DNA of 64,000 nucleotides, from contig NC_133500.1 in the NCBI RefSeq assembly GCF_025370935.1, positions 9,586,994 through 9,650,993 on the forward strand, read 5' to 3'. The position numbers and the translations under genes are program-made. The notes below the pieces were generated by a model. That model was not told the origin of the DNA. It saw nothing but the letters and a program-made list of their open reading frames with translations, and ran no database searches. This document shows positions 25,625 to 40,600 of the stretch, piece after piece. How positions within the stretch are numbered: position 1 is the stretch's first letter; each line of letters starts with the position of its first letter. The stretch is from Choristoneura fumiferana. Its lineage: Eukaryota; Arthropoda; Insecta; Lepidoptera; Tortricidae.

Positions 25625-28600
25625 CTGAAAAGAAAAAATAAATATACTTGTTATTCAAATTGTCAATCAGCAGCTGCTAAAGTAGGGTCAACGTCAAATC
25701 TTTCGGGTCAAAGGAATCGAGATAAATTACCAATGTTTACATCAGAATTACATAATTATCTTATTTATGAAAGACAAATTAGTCTTCAAAACTTTCTTTC
25801 TCTTTCTAATTTTACGTTAATTTCACTCCCCTTGGGGCATACTTAATACTTGAATGACTTCCTTTCAGAGACTCAACGAGTACGTTTAATTCTTTGCACT
25901 CTAGATTATATATTATTAAAATAACAGTGATATATTTTTTTAAATAACAGTGGTGTCCTCAGATAAAAACGTCAACATACGCACAACATTTATCCCTGCT
26001 TTCGTCAACCAGTTCAGTATAGGTCCGTTAGGTCAAGTCAGTAAGTAAATAAATGTACGCTAACCTGTGCTCCCTCTTCCTGTGGTTCAGTAGTAACGTT
26101 ATCAATGTAGCTACCTTCAGTCTTTAACGCTCCCTCCAGATTATCTGAAAATGTAGTACAGTAATTAATCATACTTCTATTCTGCACTGGCGTCTGCGGC
26201 ATACAATATATTCAGATAGACTATTCTAAAGAAGAACAGATCTGTGAATAATGTTTTGTCATCATATTTTGTCGGAAAATATTTTTTCATCTGTTCGGAA
26301 AGTTTAATTTTCATGGATAGATAGCCGGGTGGAAAATTGCGTTTTCATCTCTAGGGTGGAAAGCTTTTTTTTTTTAATTTTTACGATTAGCCACGGAGTC
26401 GAGTTACGTCAATGACACTTTTTTTTTCACGTTTCGGCCTGGCCATCTAGATAGGTACACGTCGTGACCAAGGAGCTTATATACCTACAACACTGGAGGT
26501 TGAACGCCGAACATCCGTTTGATACAAGAAATTTGACTTTTATTGTGTCACGAATAATATTCCGTCTCTTTCTTTAGTTAGGTTAAGAAAGAGATGGAAT
26601 ACATAAATAAGTAACAAAGGTCAAACTTCTTCGTTCGGCGTTCAACCTCCAGTTTTGTATATAAGCTCCTTGGTCGTGTCGTGACCAACTCGATTTTTTT
26701 TTAAAGTCGGACGTGGCAAGTGGCCAATTTCGAAAAGGTTGGAGGTTGGATATCAGTAAATTTAATTTATTATTATTCTCTTCTTTTTTGTAGTATTTTA
26801 CTTTCCTCACAGTCGAAATGAAAAGTAGTGTCTAACTCGGGTGAAATTACCCATTTCCCCTCGAACTATTGGCGCTCGAACCTCGGGTGAAATGGGTCAC
26901 TTTCCACCCTTGGTTATCAATCTCCTAATCTTGCTTTCTTAGTTAGCTTCAGTAAACTTCAGTAAGCTAGTTGATACAGCAAGATAAATACGAACTTTTA
27001 CGACAAAATACGATGACAAAACATTATTTATTACATCCGTAAACTATAAGGTTCGCATGACAGCTCATTTAAGTGGATGAATTTGTTCGAGTCTGTAGTG
27101 CGGACATTTTATTCAGTAAAACAGTGAACATTTACTTTCGATTCGTTCAGCCACTGAACCGTACCTTTAACACTCTTGAACCATTAAATTGGTTGAATGT
27201 TAATCTATAACAATCGGTGTTATTCTTCGACAAATAGTGCCTTAATAGGGATGTTGACACCACCAATCAATTGACGTACTTTTTATGAGCTGTCAAAACA
27301 CAATGCTCTCATAGAGTTTGAATGGAAATAGCAACTTATGACGTCACACACACAGTCAATCAACTAACTATTTACTATTTATTTGTTTTAAAGCAACAAA
27401 AAATCTAATTTTGCAGTTCATCATTCCAGCCTATGTACGTCCCACTGCTGGGCACAGGCCTCCTCTCAGAACAGGAGGGCTTGGGCCATAGTTCCCACGC
27501 GGGCCCAGTGCGGATTGGGAACTTCACACGCACCATTGAATTGCTTCGCAGGTTTGTGCAGGTTTCCTCACGGTGTTTTCCTTCACCGCAAAGCTCGTGG
27601 TAAATTTCAAATGTAATTCCGCACATGAATTTCGAAAAACTCAGAGGTGCGAGCCGGGGTTTGAACCCGACTCTCTGCTTTAGCGGCGATAGGTCAAACC
27701 ACTAGGCCACCACGGCTTGCAGTTAATAGAAAATTAATCTGGTTCTCAGGGCTAAAATAGAGCGTTTTTTTTTACTGGAGTCGTGTCTTCGATTTATTTT
27801 TTAACGGTGTCAACATCCCTATTCTTCAGTAAATTTGTTTAATTAGTTCTAGGGCGCCAACGATATACGGTGGGCACAATCAAACAGTACGACTGTACGT
27901 GAGTTATTCGTTAATTGCACTTTGACTACTTACAAGTTAAAATATCATCGGTATCCGCAACCAGATTCAGCGAATCCTTCAGCCCTTTCTGAAGAACATA
28001 TTTCTTATCTCCTATTATCACGGTGCCTTCATTTTCTGCAAAAAGTGGTTTTAATTTTTTGTTTATTATTTACTTTTTAAAGCAGTAAATAAACATTTAT
28101 CATAAACAATGGGGGTCAAAAACATATAAAACAAACTGGTGAGGACTACAGCCCATAGAACCATATGATATTCTATTATTATGCATGTATATGAAAACTT
28201 CTATCATACGTACCATCGGCCTTCTCGCCTTCTGCTTCTAATTCCAACTCCTCTGTCGATTCATACACCTGTAACAAAAAGAGATTATTCAAAACTAGCT
28301 GTTGCTCGCAACTAATTACAAGTTTACAAGGGGTGCGTATCTAGTTGTATATTTTTTGAAAGTCGTAATGTAATATTTGTCATAATGTACTTTTAGCATA
28401 ACCTGCATATCTTGCCTGTTCTCGACAAAACTCTTTTTTTTGATGTGTATATCTATCAGACTCCAAACTAGGCTGAGCCTGAATTTTGGCAATCCGCGAT
28501 TTATAAAGGATAGATTTGTTATTTATTTCGAAAAATAAAAATACTTTCTGCCAAGTTTCTTGCGGCGCATTCTTTTTGCCAATGATGGTCTTTCCGAATA

Positions 28601-28656
28601 AATGATTTGAATTTGTGTCCGTTCACATTTGCGCGCGCGCGTGCGTGCCTGCGTGC

Positions 28657-28690
<34 letters not shown>

Positions 28691-31600
28691 TTGCGCGTGT
28701 GTATGTATATGTGTGTGTGTGTGTGTGAGCGCGCCCTTAACTCGATCGCACGTTTTTACTTACGTTATCTCCGGGCGCGTTGTTAGCGATCCTCTGTATG
28801 GTGACGCGGGGCTGGTTCACCACAATCGATTCAGCCAGATGTCCCTGTAAAGTCACAGTTATATCAAGGATGTAAAAATAAAATAATCATTAAAAACATC
28901 TGTAACATCAGGAAAAACTCATTTTTGCGGAATAAAAATTAGCCTATTATTTATTCTGGTATTCTAATATGTTTAGACTTTACACTCAATGTATACACAC
29001 GAAATGACACTCGCGTTCATACAGAGACACTTCGTGTACAGAGTGTATACAGTGAGTGTACTGAGTATAGGTGCGGCCACATGCAGTCAAATCTGGTCAC
29101 GTGAAATATAGCGATAAAGCTGAAAATGTTGAGCTTCAATTTTGAAAAAAAAAAACATATATTTTTTTTATTCACTTCAATTTCTTTTATTTGTACCACT
29201 GCAGCACTGCCACGACTGCCACTAAGCCATCTTGACCCTGCTGTGCGACGCGGCGACTTGACGCTGCTTTTTTGAGTCGCGTTAAATTCAAAATAGGGTC
29301 ACGTGACCAGATTTGTAGCTGGAAACGAGCGTCGAGCGACTTGCATGCGGCCGCACCTTAAAGCGTACCTAGCTTGTACTCACGCTGGTATTCATATGCG
29401 TGTAGAGCAGCTGTTTCCGCATGTATCCCGCGCCGCAGACGAGGCACTCGTAAGGTTTCTTGTCGCTGTGCACGAAGCGGTGCGTGTTGCGATTGTCGCG
29501 AGAGTTGAACGACTTGCCGCACACCTAACGAACATAAAGCATTACTTATATTTATTAAAATCAAAAATACACACACATACATACACAGTAAACGTAATCC
29601 ACAGCACTGAATTTTTGTCAAAAAAAAATACAATAAGTCTACAACAAGTTTCGTTAAATAACTAAAAACTAAAGAGAGATCCCTTAAGGGATAAGTCCGC
29701 CTTTGTACAAGTATCTCAAAGTTTGTCAATTGTGTTTTGTTTATTTTCTTTTGTACAATAAAGAGTTTATATACATACATACATACTAAAAGCGAAAAGC
29801 GAGTAAGTACAGTCACTTGCAAAAATAAATATCTATTCGAACCACTCAAAAATATGTTACTACGGCCTTATTGCGTCAGAATAAGAGTCTGTGGTACTTA
29901 TTTTTGAAACTTTGAATAAGTTCATATTTTTACACTTGACTGTACATGCCTACCCACAACAAGCTCCATCAAAGACGCTTTTCTCTATTGCATAAAGCTA
30001 ACGAGTTAATTCTATGTCGATAGCCCTCGTTTTTCTACGTATATCCTCACTTTTTCCCACTTCTTATTGATTCCCTTGAGAGTGTCTAAATATACGTTTT
30101 TTACGACCGCATCTTTTTTCTTACGTTAACTTAGAAGTTTGATTTTTACTGCTTCAAGGGCCTGTAGACCCGAGTAGATGGTTTTAGTTTCAACGCGTTC
30201 CCGAGATAAAGGCAGACAGACATACGGAGGGACAACCAACTGATCGGTGCCGTTTTTCCTTTTCACATACGCGACCCTAAAAAGACGTCTAAGAGCAATT
30301 TGCAGCCTCAAAATTAACATTTTCATTTTGACTTGTATAATTATTTTTAGAGCCTTAATAATAGCGTTATAATTGCAACCAACCTCACAGACATACGGTT
30401 TTTCGCCGCTGTGTATCCTGATGTGTTTCTTGTAGTGTTCGGGGTACACAAACGTGGCTTGGCAGACCTCGCATTTCAAGGGGCGCTCCCCGGTGTGGGA
30501 CGCCTTTATATGGTAGTCTAGTAGTCTGGAATGAGAGGTGAAGCGTGCATGAGGACCGATCGACTATTCTTGTACAGTTAACTACAAAGATATCATTACG
30601 GCCAAAGTTTCAAAATGAATACACGACGAAAACTAATTGGGGATTTTCAAAAGTCGTCTTCTTCGCTACCCTAAGAGGACGGAACACCACACCCTCCGGC
30701 CAGAAGTCGGAGCGCAGGAACATCTGCCGGTGCTTGGAAGGCACTTGTAGTCTAAATGAGCTGAAATTGTTGGCCCTTTGAGACTCGAGCGGGATGATGT
30801 CTTATATCCTCTGGACAATACTTTGTATGAATTTCGGCTGATGTTTGTATAAAAAAATACGAATGTTTGCTCTAGAGTCTTGGGTATTTAATTGTAAATG
30901 TTTAGAAAAATATATGATACTTCGTTGAGTTTCTTCCCGGACTCTTCTGAATAGAGGTTTTTCTTTGCTTGTTATACTTTAAATTGACTAAAGTTATTTT
31001 GACTTAGACTAAAGATATATTTACTTTGACTAACGATATTTTGACTTACACTAAAGATGTTTTGACTTTGACTTAAGATAATATGACTTTAGCTAACGAT
31101 ATTATGGACTTTGACTAAAGATATCTTTACTTTTGATTTGACTCTTGACTAAAGATATCTTGACTTTGACTAAAGATATTTTGATTTGACTCTTATGAAT
31201 GACTTTGACTTAAGATATTTTGATTTGACTCTGACTAAAGATATTTTACTTTGACTAAAGATATTTTCGATATTTTGACTTACAATTAAGATATCTTGGC
31301 TTTGACTAGAGATATTTTGAGTATGACTAAAGTTATTTTAATTATAAATGACTAAAGATATTTACAGCCTTATCCATAAAAAAACCTTAATTGAGGTTTG
31401 ATCGGTCTGTTACTTAGCAGACTGATTAAGCTTATTAGACGGTTGTCAAGAAGTATGATTCATAAACGCTTGCTAGCAGTCTGCTAGTTGTTGAGCTGCT
31501 GATAGACGGATTAGACGCGTTATGTTGGCAATCTTGACAAATCAAAGACAAAAAATGGCCTCATCGATAATTAAAAAAAAAATTGACAGCAGTGACAGCA

Positions 31601-34600
31601 AATTAGCAGGAAAAAAAAAGCGAGATGTTTGTTTTCCCGCCATTTCCGATCCGCATGTTTATGTTTAAGTGCAAAAAGCCGTAATTATGTTAATCATCCT
31701 AATTTTATTTTTTTCATATTTATTGTTAGTAAAGTAGTAGTAATTTTAGAGGATTTTTAAATACAAATTCCTGAAAATAAATTTTCCTGGTTTTTTTTTT
31801 AATCTTTGCGTAACTTCACCCTTCACTAAAAATATCTTCGGTATGGTTTTTTGCTCTTGTCAAAGTCAGCTGTTCAAACTTGTGGCGGCCATTTTGTGAC
31901 TTAGCAGGGAGATAAAGGAGGGTCTACGGTCCTCTAACTTTAGCAGAGCCTTGATCGACTGATTAGCGCTAACAGACGTTTATGAATCATGTTTTTTAGC
32001 ATCGGGCCTTCAAGGAGCCTTCAAGGAGGCTCTAACTTTTTATGAATAAGGCTGTTAGTGTTTACCTGCGGCGCTTGAACCGCTTGGGGCACTGGTCGCA
32101 TTTATACCGCTTGTCGTCGTAGTGCGTGGCGCGCTTGTGCGAGTGCAGGTTGGAGCGCTGAGAGAACGTCGCGCCGCACACCTCGCACCCGAACGGACGC
32201 TCGCCTGGGAACAACCTCTAAATAACACACACATACATCAACTCTAATACCTTAACAATAGTGTCTGTGCCGATCTTTTTAACCACCTTGGCCGCTCCGA
32301 ACTATCTGATGGCGACTATACATAACAACTATACCACTCATACAAGAAAATCATTTATTTTTTTTTATTCTTTTAGACCAGTGTGTTTCAAACTGTGGGT
32401 CGCGACCCTCCAGGGGGTCGCGGGTGCTCCTTAAGGGGTCGCAGTAGCATCGTTTATATTATTAACCTAACAATAATACAAATTACTGTAAGGAGAAGTA
32501 AGCAGGGGGTCACCAAATATTTAAAAAAAATATATATTTACTGCTGATTGAAGTATCTTAAAGAGCATTCACATCACTAGAGCCAACGTCAGTCAGTCAG
32601 CCAGTCGTCAGTCAAGTGTCAATGTCAGTCACCACATTTGCTTACCAGATTGCTTGATTCCATTGAATTCGAATATATAGGGAATATTGCGCAAAGCTCT
32701 GCGCAGGGGGGCAATTTCAGTTCAACTACCTATGTATGTATGTTATAAAATGCATGGGGTACTCTACCAGTGTGTATTCGCATATGGTCCTTGACCTCAG
32801 CGCGGCGCGCGAAAGCTTTCCCGCAGACGCCGCAGACGAACGGCTTCTGGCCGGAGTGCACCACGCCGTGCATCTCCAAATTGTGCTGCGTGCCGAACGC
32901 TTTGCCTGCGAACACTCATCATTATTATACTGTTTCTACGGCAGGCGGAAAAACCTACTATTGGCAACCTTTCGCATGTATCTCTCAATGTCCTTCTAAA
33001 ACATGACACAACAAGTTTTATTGTCTTAAGTGACCACTAACAGCCCGTACTTTGAAAATTTGTACTACAGATCTGTTCATTCGCCAAGGCGCGCCCCACC
33101 ACATTTTATAATTGTAGTTGTAAGCGTATCCGTACGACAAGTCTATGTGCGCGTAGCTCGAACGTGTCCTCAGTCGCAAGCGTACCGTCAGTCACGCACA
33201 CTGAGACTAAGACAACGTGTAAGTACGAGGTTTACTTGTGCACATTGATATAGCTGTGGAGGGGCGCGCCTTTGTGAGTGAACAGATCTGTAAGAGCAAA
33301 TGATAAATCGGACAAAATATATAAACAAAGTATAACATGGTGTTAATTACTAATACTTTAGGTTAGTAAAAATATGCGTTACCTGCTCCCTACACGTAGT
33401 GACAATTTTTTTTTTCGTCGAAATCCATAGAATATCCATCATTGGCTTTCTAACAAAAACATTACTTTGGATTTAGGAAATAAATCGTAATGGTGGTATA
33501 ATATATAATATATTTTAGATGAATATACACATAACCTATCAAGAATCATAAGCCCTAATCCAATAACATTCGGACATATTGCATGACTACAAATACTACA
33601 TTTTTTTTTTAATTATTCATTTCTATTTTGATTTTGTATGCCACAATTTTCATTGAATTCTAATATACCAATTTATTATTTTGGAAACTCTCTCTCTCTC
33701 TTAAAAATCCTGCGCCTTCCGGGTTTCATAATGTTAGTGTACTTATTGACATGTGAATTGCATTTAATAAATAAATAAATGTTAAGTAATATTTCTATAC
33801 TGACCGCAAACGCTGCATTCAAACTCCTTGATCCCAGAGTGAGTCTTGAGATGTTGGTTCAGGTTCTGCAGCGTGAAGAAACACTTCCCGCACTCTTCGC
33901 ATTTGAACGGACGGGGACGGTCCTGCCAACACAACGCACATTCAGGGACAATTTGTTTACATTTGGCTAGTATAAACAGCCTTTTTAGGGTTCCGTAGTC
34001 AATAATGTCTCTCTGTCTGTCCGCGGGTAAGCTGTAATTTGACATGAATGTACATATCAATCACGCCGACAGTGGTACAAAAAAAATTTTAGGGTACCTT
34101 CCACAGACGTAAAGTGGGGGTGTTTTTTTTTCTCGACTAACCCTATATTGTGGGGTATCGTTGAATACGTCTTTTAAAACCATTGGGGGGTTCCTAAGAC
34201 AATTTTTCTATTCAGTGATCTGTTTGCGAAATATTCAACTTTAAAGTGCAAATTTTCATTGAAATCGACCCCCCCCCCCCCCGTCTAAAATCTAAACTGT
34301 TGGGTGAAAAAATTGGTTAAGATTCAGAATGGTAGTAAATATATCAAATTTAAAAGGAAAATTATAGCGGCTAAGGTTGCTTGAGAATTATTAGTAGTTT
34401 AAGAGTAAATAGCAGCCTAAGGTATAAAATATACCTAAACTTGGAAGATTCAGTACACAAAACGAAATCCTTAGAAAAATATTATTTGATTTTTTCGTAA
34501 TGGCTACGGAACCCTATCCTGGGCGACACACTCTTGGCCGGTTTTTTTTATTTTATGTGACTTGAGTCATGAAATTATTGTTTCCTCGAATGTCGAACTT

Positions 34601-37600
34601 TTTTCTTTTCAGGAGCAAATAATTAAAGCATAGATCGTGCTCGTCAAAATACAACTGTACTGGAAATCCCATTTTTCAAACAAATTACACATTTTTTTAT
34701 CAATGTACGCCATCCTAAAGCCTAATTGATGTCGCCCATCATGCTACAAATATCAAATTTTTCCTTTACATTGCTTCTTCGAATGAACTTTAAAGTGTAA
34801 GGTGACCCGGGGCTATTGTAGCTGGGGGGATATTGTATCCGAGCCGTCTGATGGCGTCCTTACGACGCCATGATCGCCATGTTCATGTGTGTTGTATGAA
34901 TTCTGGCGAACACAACGTGAAATGGCCGAGAAGAACATGGCGTCCTTATTCAGCTACATGCTACGTCAATAATATGTAATTATTTTTACAAGTATGTCTT
35001 TCAATTTGACGAGTACGGTCTACGTTTTATTTAGTTATTTAGTCCTGTTAAAGGCCCCACCCGGTATATATTTACGACCTTGACTGTACACATTCTTAAC
35101 TGTACAGTTTAGCACATTTTTTTAGTGGTAGAGCCTTACTTAACTGTAATCACTTGCTGGCTGCAGTACGAATGGGCCGGCTCGACGGGGTTAGTACCAC
35201 ACTCCCACAGAACACCGGCGTGAAATAGTAGTTTTGCTACTGTGTTTCGTACGGTTGGTGGGAGATCCGGAGGCCCAACTCCTCTCCCTCCCCCCTTTAG
35301 CCCCCCTTTTAGGCCGGCAACACACCCTCAGTCCTAATAATGCCGTAGGTGTCCAGGGGCGACGGTGATCACTTACCATCAAGTGTACGCTGGGCACAGA
35401 CCTCTTCTCAGAAGGAGAGGGCTAGCACATTACTGATTAAATATATTTGTAGACGGGTGAGTAAATATTCAGTGTTTTTGCGGAGTTTAACTTTAAAATA
35501 CGCGAGTGATCCCATTATTTCAATAAATTAAATACAACAAAGATAATAAAAAACAAACAAAACAATAACAGAAACAACAATAAAGTGTTATGTAATAAAA
35601 TATATTTTAAGCGATATCTTACCAGATGAGTCTTCAGATGGGACTGGTGCGTATACTTGGAGGCGAAACTCTTGTGGCAGATGTGGCACGTGTAGGGACG
35701 CTGCCCGTTGTGCAGGTTCATGTGCTCCACTAGAAGAGTTTTAGAACTGAAAAAAAAAAAGTTTACTTACTTTCATTCACTTATGCCCTGATCACACGTA
35801 CCGAGTAGCATGGCGAGACAGCAAATTGGTACTCGGCCGAGTGTTAGTTAGTAACATAAAAACTTTTTTATTTGACCGAACGTTATTTGTTGCTGGCCAT
35901 CAACAATGTGATTGTAGTTCTACTTTTTAGATTAAAAATAAGTTGGTTGCTTTTCTGTCATAAGAAAGTTAACACGCATTTTTATTTCACAAACTAATTT
36001 TAATGTTGTTATAAACACCGAGAGAATAGGGTGGGCGAGTAGGTGTTTACACGCATTTTGAGTGGCTCGCTCGCCATTTTGCTCGGCCGAGTACTCGTCA
36101 CATAGTACACACGAACCGAGCACTCGGCCGAGGACACTCTCTCGCCACTCTACTCGGTACGTGTGATCAGGGCAATTCAAGTTTACAACTTTGTTTCGCT
36201 GAAGTTGGAACGAGAGCCTCTCGGGGTTTACTAATGTTTCGGGGAATAACGTTTGTTAACCTGTACCATTTCGCAACTCTTCAATTCCCAAAAAAAATTA
36301 AATAAATAACACAAAAGCGAAATACAAAAAGAAACTGTTTAATATTTCTGAAACTGTAAATATTTCAGGATTTTTTTAAAACTATCCTAACCTAACCTAA
36401 AGGGTTCTAAACGATGGCCCTGAAATAAATCCTGAAATATTTAAATGAAACAGGTTGCCAAACGTTACGATGCAGGCGAAGCGATACTTGATACCTATTA
36501 CATCGAATCGCAGCGACACCGAGTGATGTTTAGGTTACGTACGCACTATGCGTACTGCGCGGGTTTAGCGCGCCGTCCCTCTTCACAGCATCGCTCAAGA
36601 AAGAGACGGCGTGCTAAAACCGCGCAGTTAGCCGCATAGTGTGTACGTAGCCATATTCTACTTAAATATATTTACTCGCATTACTTACACATGTCTAACA
36701 GTAAAATTTGGGGGATCCTTACGACTGCCATAATTTTATAAATCATAATGTAATGTTTGTAATTTTTTTTTCCTGCTGAAACCATACATTTTTTGTATTT
36801 TTTTAAATGGTCATCCTGTAGAACTCTATAGGTTAGGTTAGGTCTGTTTTATAACAATTCTAAAAAATAAATGTTTTCAGAGAAAAAAAGAGTTATGTCA
36901 AACGTTACATTATGACTAACTTCGACCAGTCGATATAGACCCAAAATTTGGTCGTTATTCAGCGTGTTATTGAAATGTAGTATACAAGGGCATAAATATA
37001 CGTTACTATGGCGTCAAAAATATTCTATAGGTACAGCTTTATGCTTCTAACAATAAGGTCGATGATGGCTGTATAGATATGTATGCCATTGACTTTAAAA
37101 TTACTTTGGTATTTTTTTTGGATGTTACACCCGATATGTTGTTATACATGTAGTTATAACGGTTTTGACTGCAAATCGTCAATTTATTTGTACCTGTATT
37201 TCTTGTTGCAAATATTGCATTCGTGTAATTTGCTCTTGTCCTGGCCGGCATTCTCTTTCGCATGTTGAGCTGAAAAAAGAAATACAATAAATAAATAAAC
37301 AAAAATGGACTGATGTTGAATTCTATGGTGTTTTCAGTATTTAGGTCATAGAAAATTTGTGTTTGTATGTTTGTCCGTCTTTCACGTCGAAACCGAGCGA
37401 CGGATCGAAGTGATTTTTGGCATAGAGATAGTTTATGGGCCAGAGAGTGACATAGCCTACTTTTTATCCCGGGAAATGCACAGTTCCCGAGGGAACTGCG
37501 CGCGATAGCCGAATTTCACGCGGGCGAAGCCGCGGACAAAAGCTAGTTTACAAAATAATTTTGAACCGGTTGACAAAAAATATCATAAAAATCAAAGATT

Positions 37601-40600
37601 CAGAAGTCGAGACATGCCTTCGCAGCGAAAAATGTAGTAACATTAAACTTTTTTTTCGAACGGACTGTCCCTGTTAGCCTTGTTACGGCGCGGTACTCGA
37701 ACGGTGATGTGTTTTTTTTTTTTTATGGTATAGGGGGCAAACGAGCAGGCGGATGAAAATGATGTGTCACCGAGTCACTGACCGACGTGCGCGATGTAGT
37801 GGTCCCGCCGGCGCAGCGCCGTGCCGCACGTGCGGCAGATGTAGACGCGCGCGTCGTGCGCCAGCCGCATGTGCCGCATTATGAACTCCGCGTCGCCCGT
37901 GAACCGCGTCACGCGGGACCCTGCTAAACCAACAGTTATTGTTTGACGGCCGGATGGCCAAGTTGTTAGAGAACCTTGACACCCGTCAACACGATGGGTA
38001 TCACGGGTGCGTTGCCGGCCCTCTCAGAGACTGGCTCGTTTTTAGGGTAACGGAACCCTTATATTTTCGCCATGTCTGTCTGTCTGTCCGTCCGCGGCTT
38101 TGCTCAGTAATCAATGCTAGAAAGCTGTAATTTTGCACGGATATATATGTAAAGCATGCAGACAAAATGATACAATAAATTTTTTTAAAAAAATTAAAAA
38201 AAAATTAACGGTACCCCCCATAGACAAAGTGGGAGTGATTTTTTTTTCTCATCCAACCCTATAGTGTGGGGTATCGTTGGATAGGTTTTTTAGGTTCGAT
38301 TCAGTGATTTGTTTGCGAAATATTCAACTTTAAAGTGCAAATTTTCATTAAAATCGAGCGTCCCCCCTCCCCCTCTAAAGTCTAAACCGGTGGGTTGAAA
38401 AATTCAGGATGGTAGTAAGTATATCAAACTTTCAAGGAAAACTATAACGGCTAAGTTTGCTTCAGAATTATTAGTAGTTTATGAGTAAATAGCAGCCTAA
38501 GGTATAAAATATACCTAATGAGGATGAAATGACTGACGCCTGCGCGAAGTACGGTAGTGAAACCTAGCTGCAGGCAACAATCCAAATAGTTCATCTGAAC
38601 ACTCCCCATGACATATGCGGTACAAGATGCAGAGAGATGCAACATCCCTCCGCGTTGCCAGAGGATTAAGCCGGCCAGAGAGTTAATATGTAACTAAGTA
38701 TGTATTTATCTATATAAGCATGTTTATCCGTTGCCTAGTGTCCATAGTACAAGCTTGACTTAGTTTGGGACCAATTTAATTGGTTTCAAGAGCCATGATA
38801 TTTGTTTATAAACCGTTTAGGCACGAGAGAACAGTCTCCTAAAATATCCGTTGGGTTTAAAACATCTCTTTCCTAAAGACACACGTGTATCAAAATATCC
38901 ATTTCATTGTTAGATTCCCAAAACGTCAGTTCATTTTAGCCAATAACAATAACTAATATTCATATTAGGAAACGGATCTTCTAGGATTTGGTTATTACTG
39001 GAAACGTGTCTACTAGAATTTGGACGCTATGGAAACATATCTTCTATTATAGGGTTTCTCAAAGTGGGGTACGCGAACCCCTAGGGGTTCGCTATTCGAC
39101 GGTAGGGGGTTCGCGACAAGGTTTACGTGATGGTGGCTGCAAGACTGGCAAGATGATTAAGATTGGTTTTGGGAGTATTTTTGTATTTTTTATTTCAACT
39201 CCAAATTTGTTACTTATTTGTTTGTTATTTGTTTCAGTTTGTATTTTCGTTGGCAAGACGATTCTTAGATTCTTACCTATATTTGTTACCTTTTATTAAA
39301 ATAAATAATATACATTATATTATCATGATGATTGAAATAAAAATAAACTTAGTTTCTCCAACAGCCAGTTTTATTACTTTCTTTGGGGAGGTAGGGGTTC
39401 GCTGTCGTCTAGAAACTTTAACAGGGGTACGTGGAGCGATAAGTTTGAGAAACCCTGTCTTAGGAAATGGATCTTTTAGGATTTTCATGTTTCAAGAAAC
39501 GGATCTCTCGTGCTTAAACGGCGTTGACCATTAAAACCAACAATTGGATTGAAGTTCCGGGATTCACTAAATTCCAATGGCAATTCACATAAAATACATC
39601 GTGGATTTCATGAATTACCTTTGTTCCTATTCTTTTGGCACAGCATGCATTTGAAAGACCCGTCGTCTTCTTTTACTACAATCTGCAACTGAAACAGTAC
39701 ATATTTCATACATATGTATCAAACATACAACATTTAGAAAGTTATTTTACAAGCTTTTATTTAACTTGCTGTGTGTGTATGTATGTATTATGTGTATGTA
39801 TGTGCGGGTCAAATCTTGAAACTGAATTTCGACCCACTTCCAGCAGTCAAACGGACTTAAAATTTGGCATATAATATTTAAGGACCTGGGCTACCGAGCT
39901 TTGCTCGGGTTTAAACTCGATAATAAGCGTTTTCCCAGAGATAAGACCAAGCTAGATCGATTTGACATCCGATCCCCGAAAACCCCACATACCAACTTTC
40001 ATCGAAATCGTTAGAGTCGTTTCCGAGATCCCCGAAACATATCCTCCTGAGTCCTGACATTCTTTAACAAACTTAGTGCTTTAAACCTAGACGTGGTTGA
40101 CCTGCTTCGTTATTTTGGATATTATTTAAAAACTCTGAGGATCCTTTATTCAATGAACAATTTGTACTTTATAAAGTACATTTGTACGCATGTACAAATT
40201 GCGCGCATGTTCTATTTGTGTTTGTCGGCCGTTATTCTTAGAGTTAATTGGTCCTTTATAAAGTACGCGAGGACTTAGGAGGATATATATATATATATCC
40301 GGGAGACGAGCAGTCGATAGGCCTCCAACATGGAGCGACGACCTGGTTAAGATCGCGGGATCGCGGTGGATGCGAAAAGCACAAGACCGGTCTGAGTGGA
40401 GACCTTGGGGCAGGCCTATGTCCAGCAGTGGACGTCTTTCGGCTGACATGATGATATATATGCATATATACAAGAAGGCTCGTTTAAAGGTATTAGATAC
40501 ATATTATTATATAGATAAAATTCTAAGACACATTGTAAAAAGATTCTGTGACAAATAGGATACGTACGTGGTCAGTAAATTCGTTGTCATCATCTTTGGA

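Noticed and set aside
28629..28850. Cys/Val-repeat ORF
   Set aside because: Translation of a GT microsatellite.
29303..29665. 120-codon plus-strand ORF
   Set aside because: Antisense of ZAD-ZNF exon 18.
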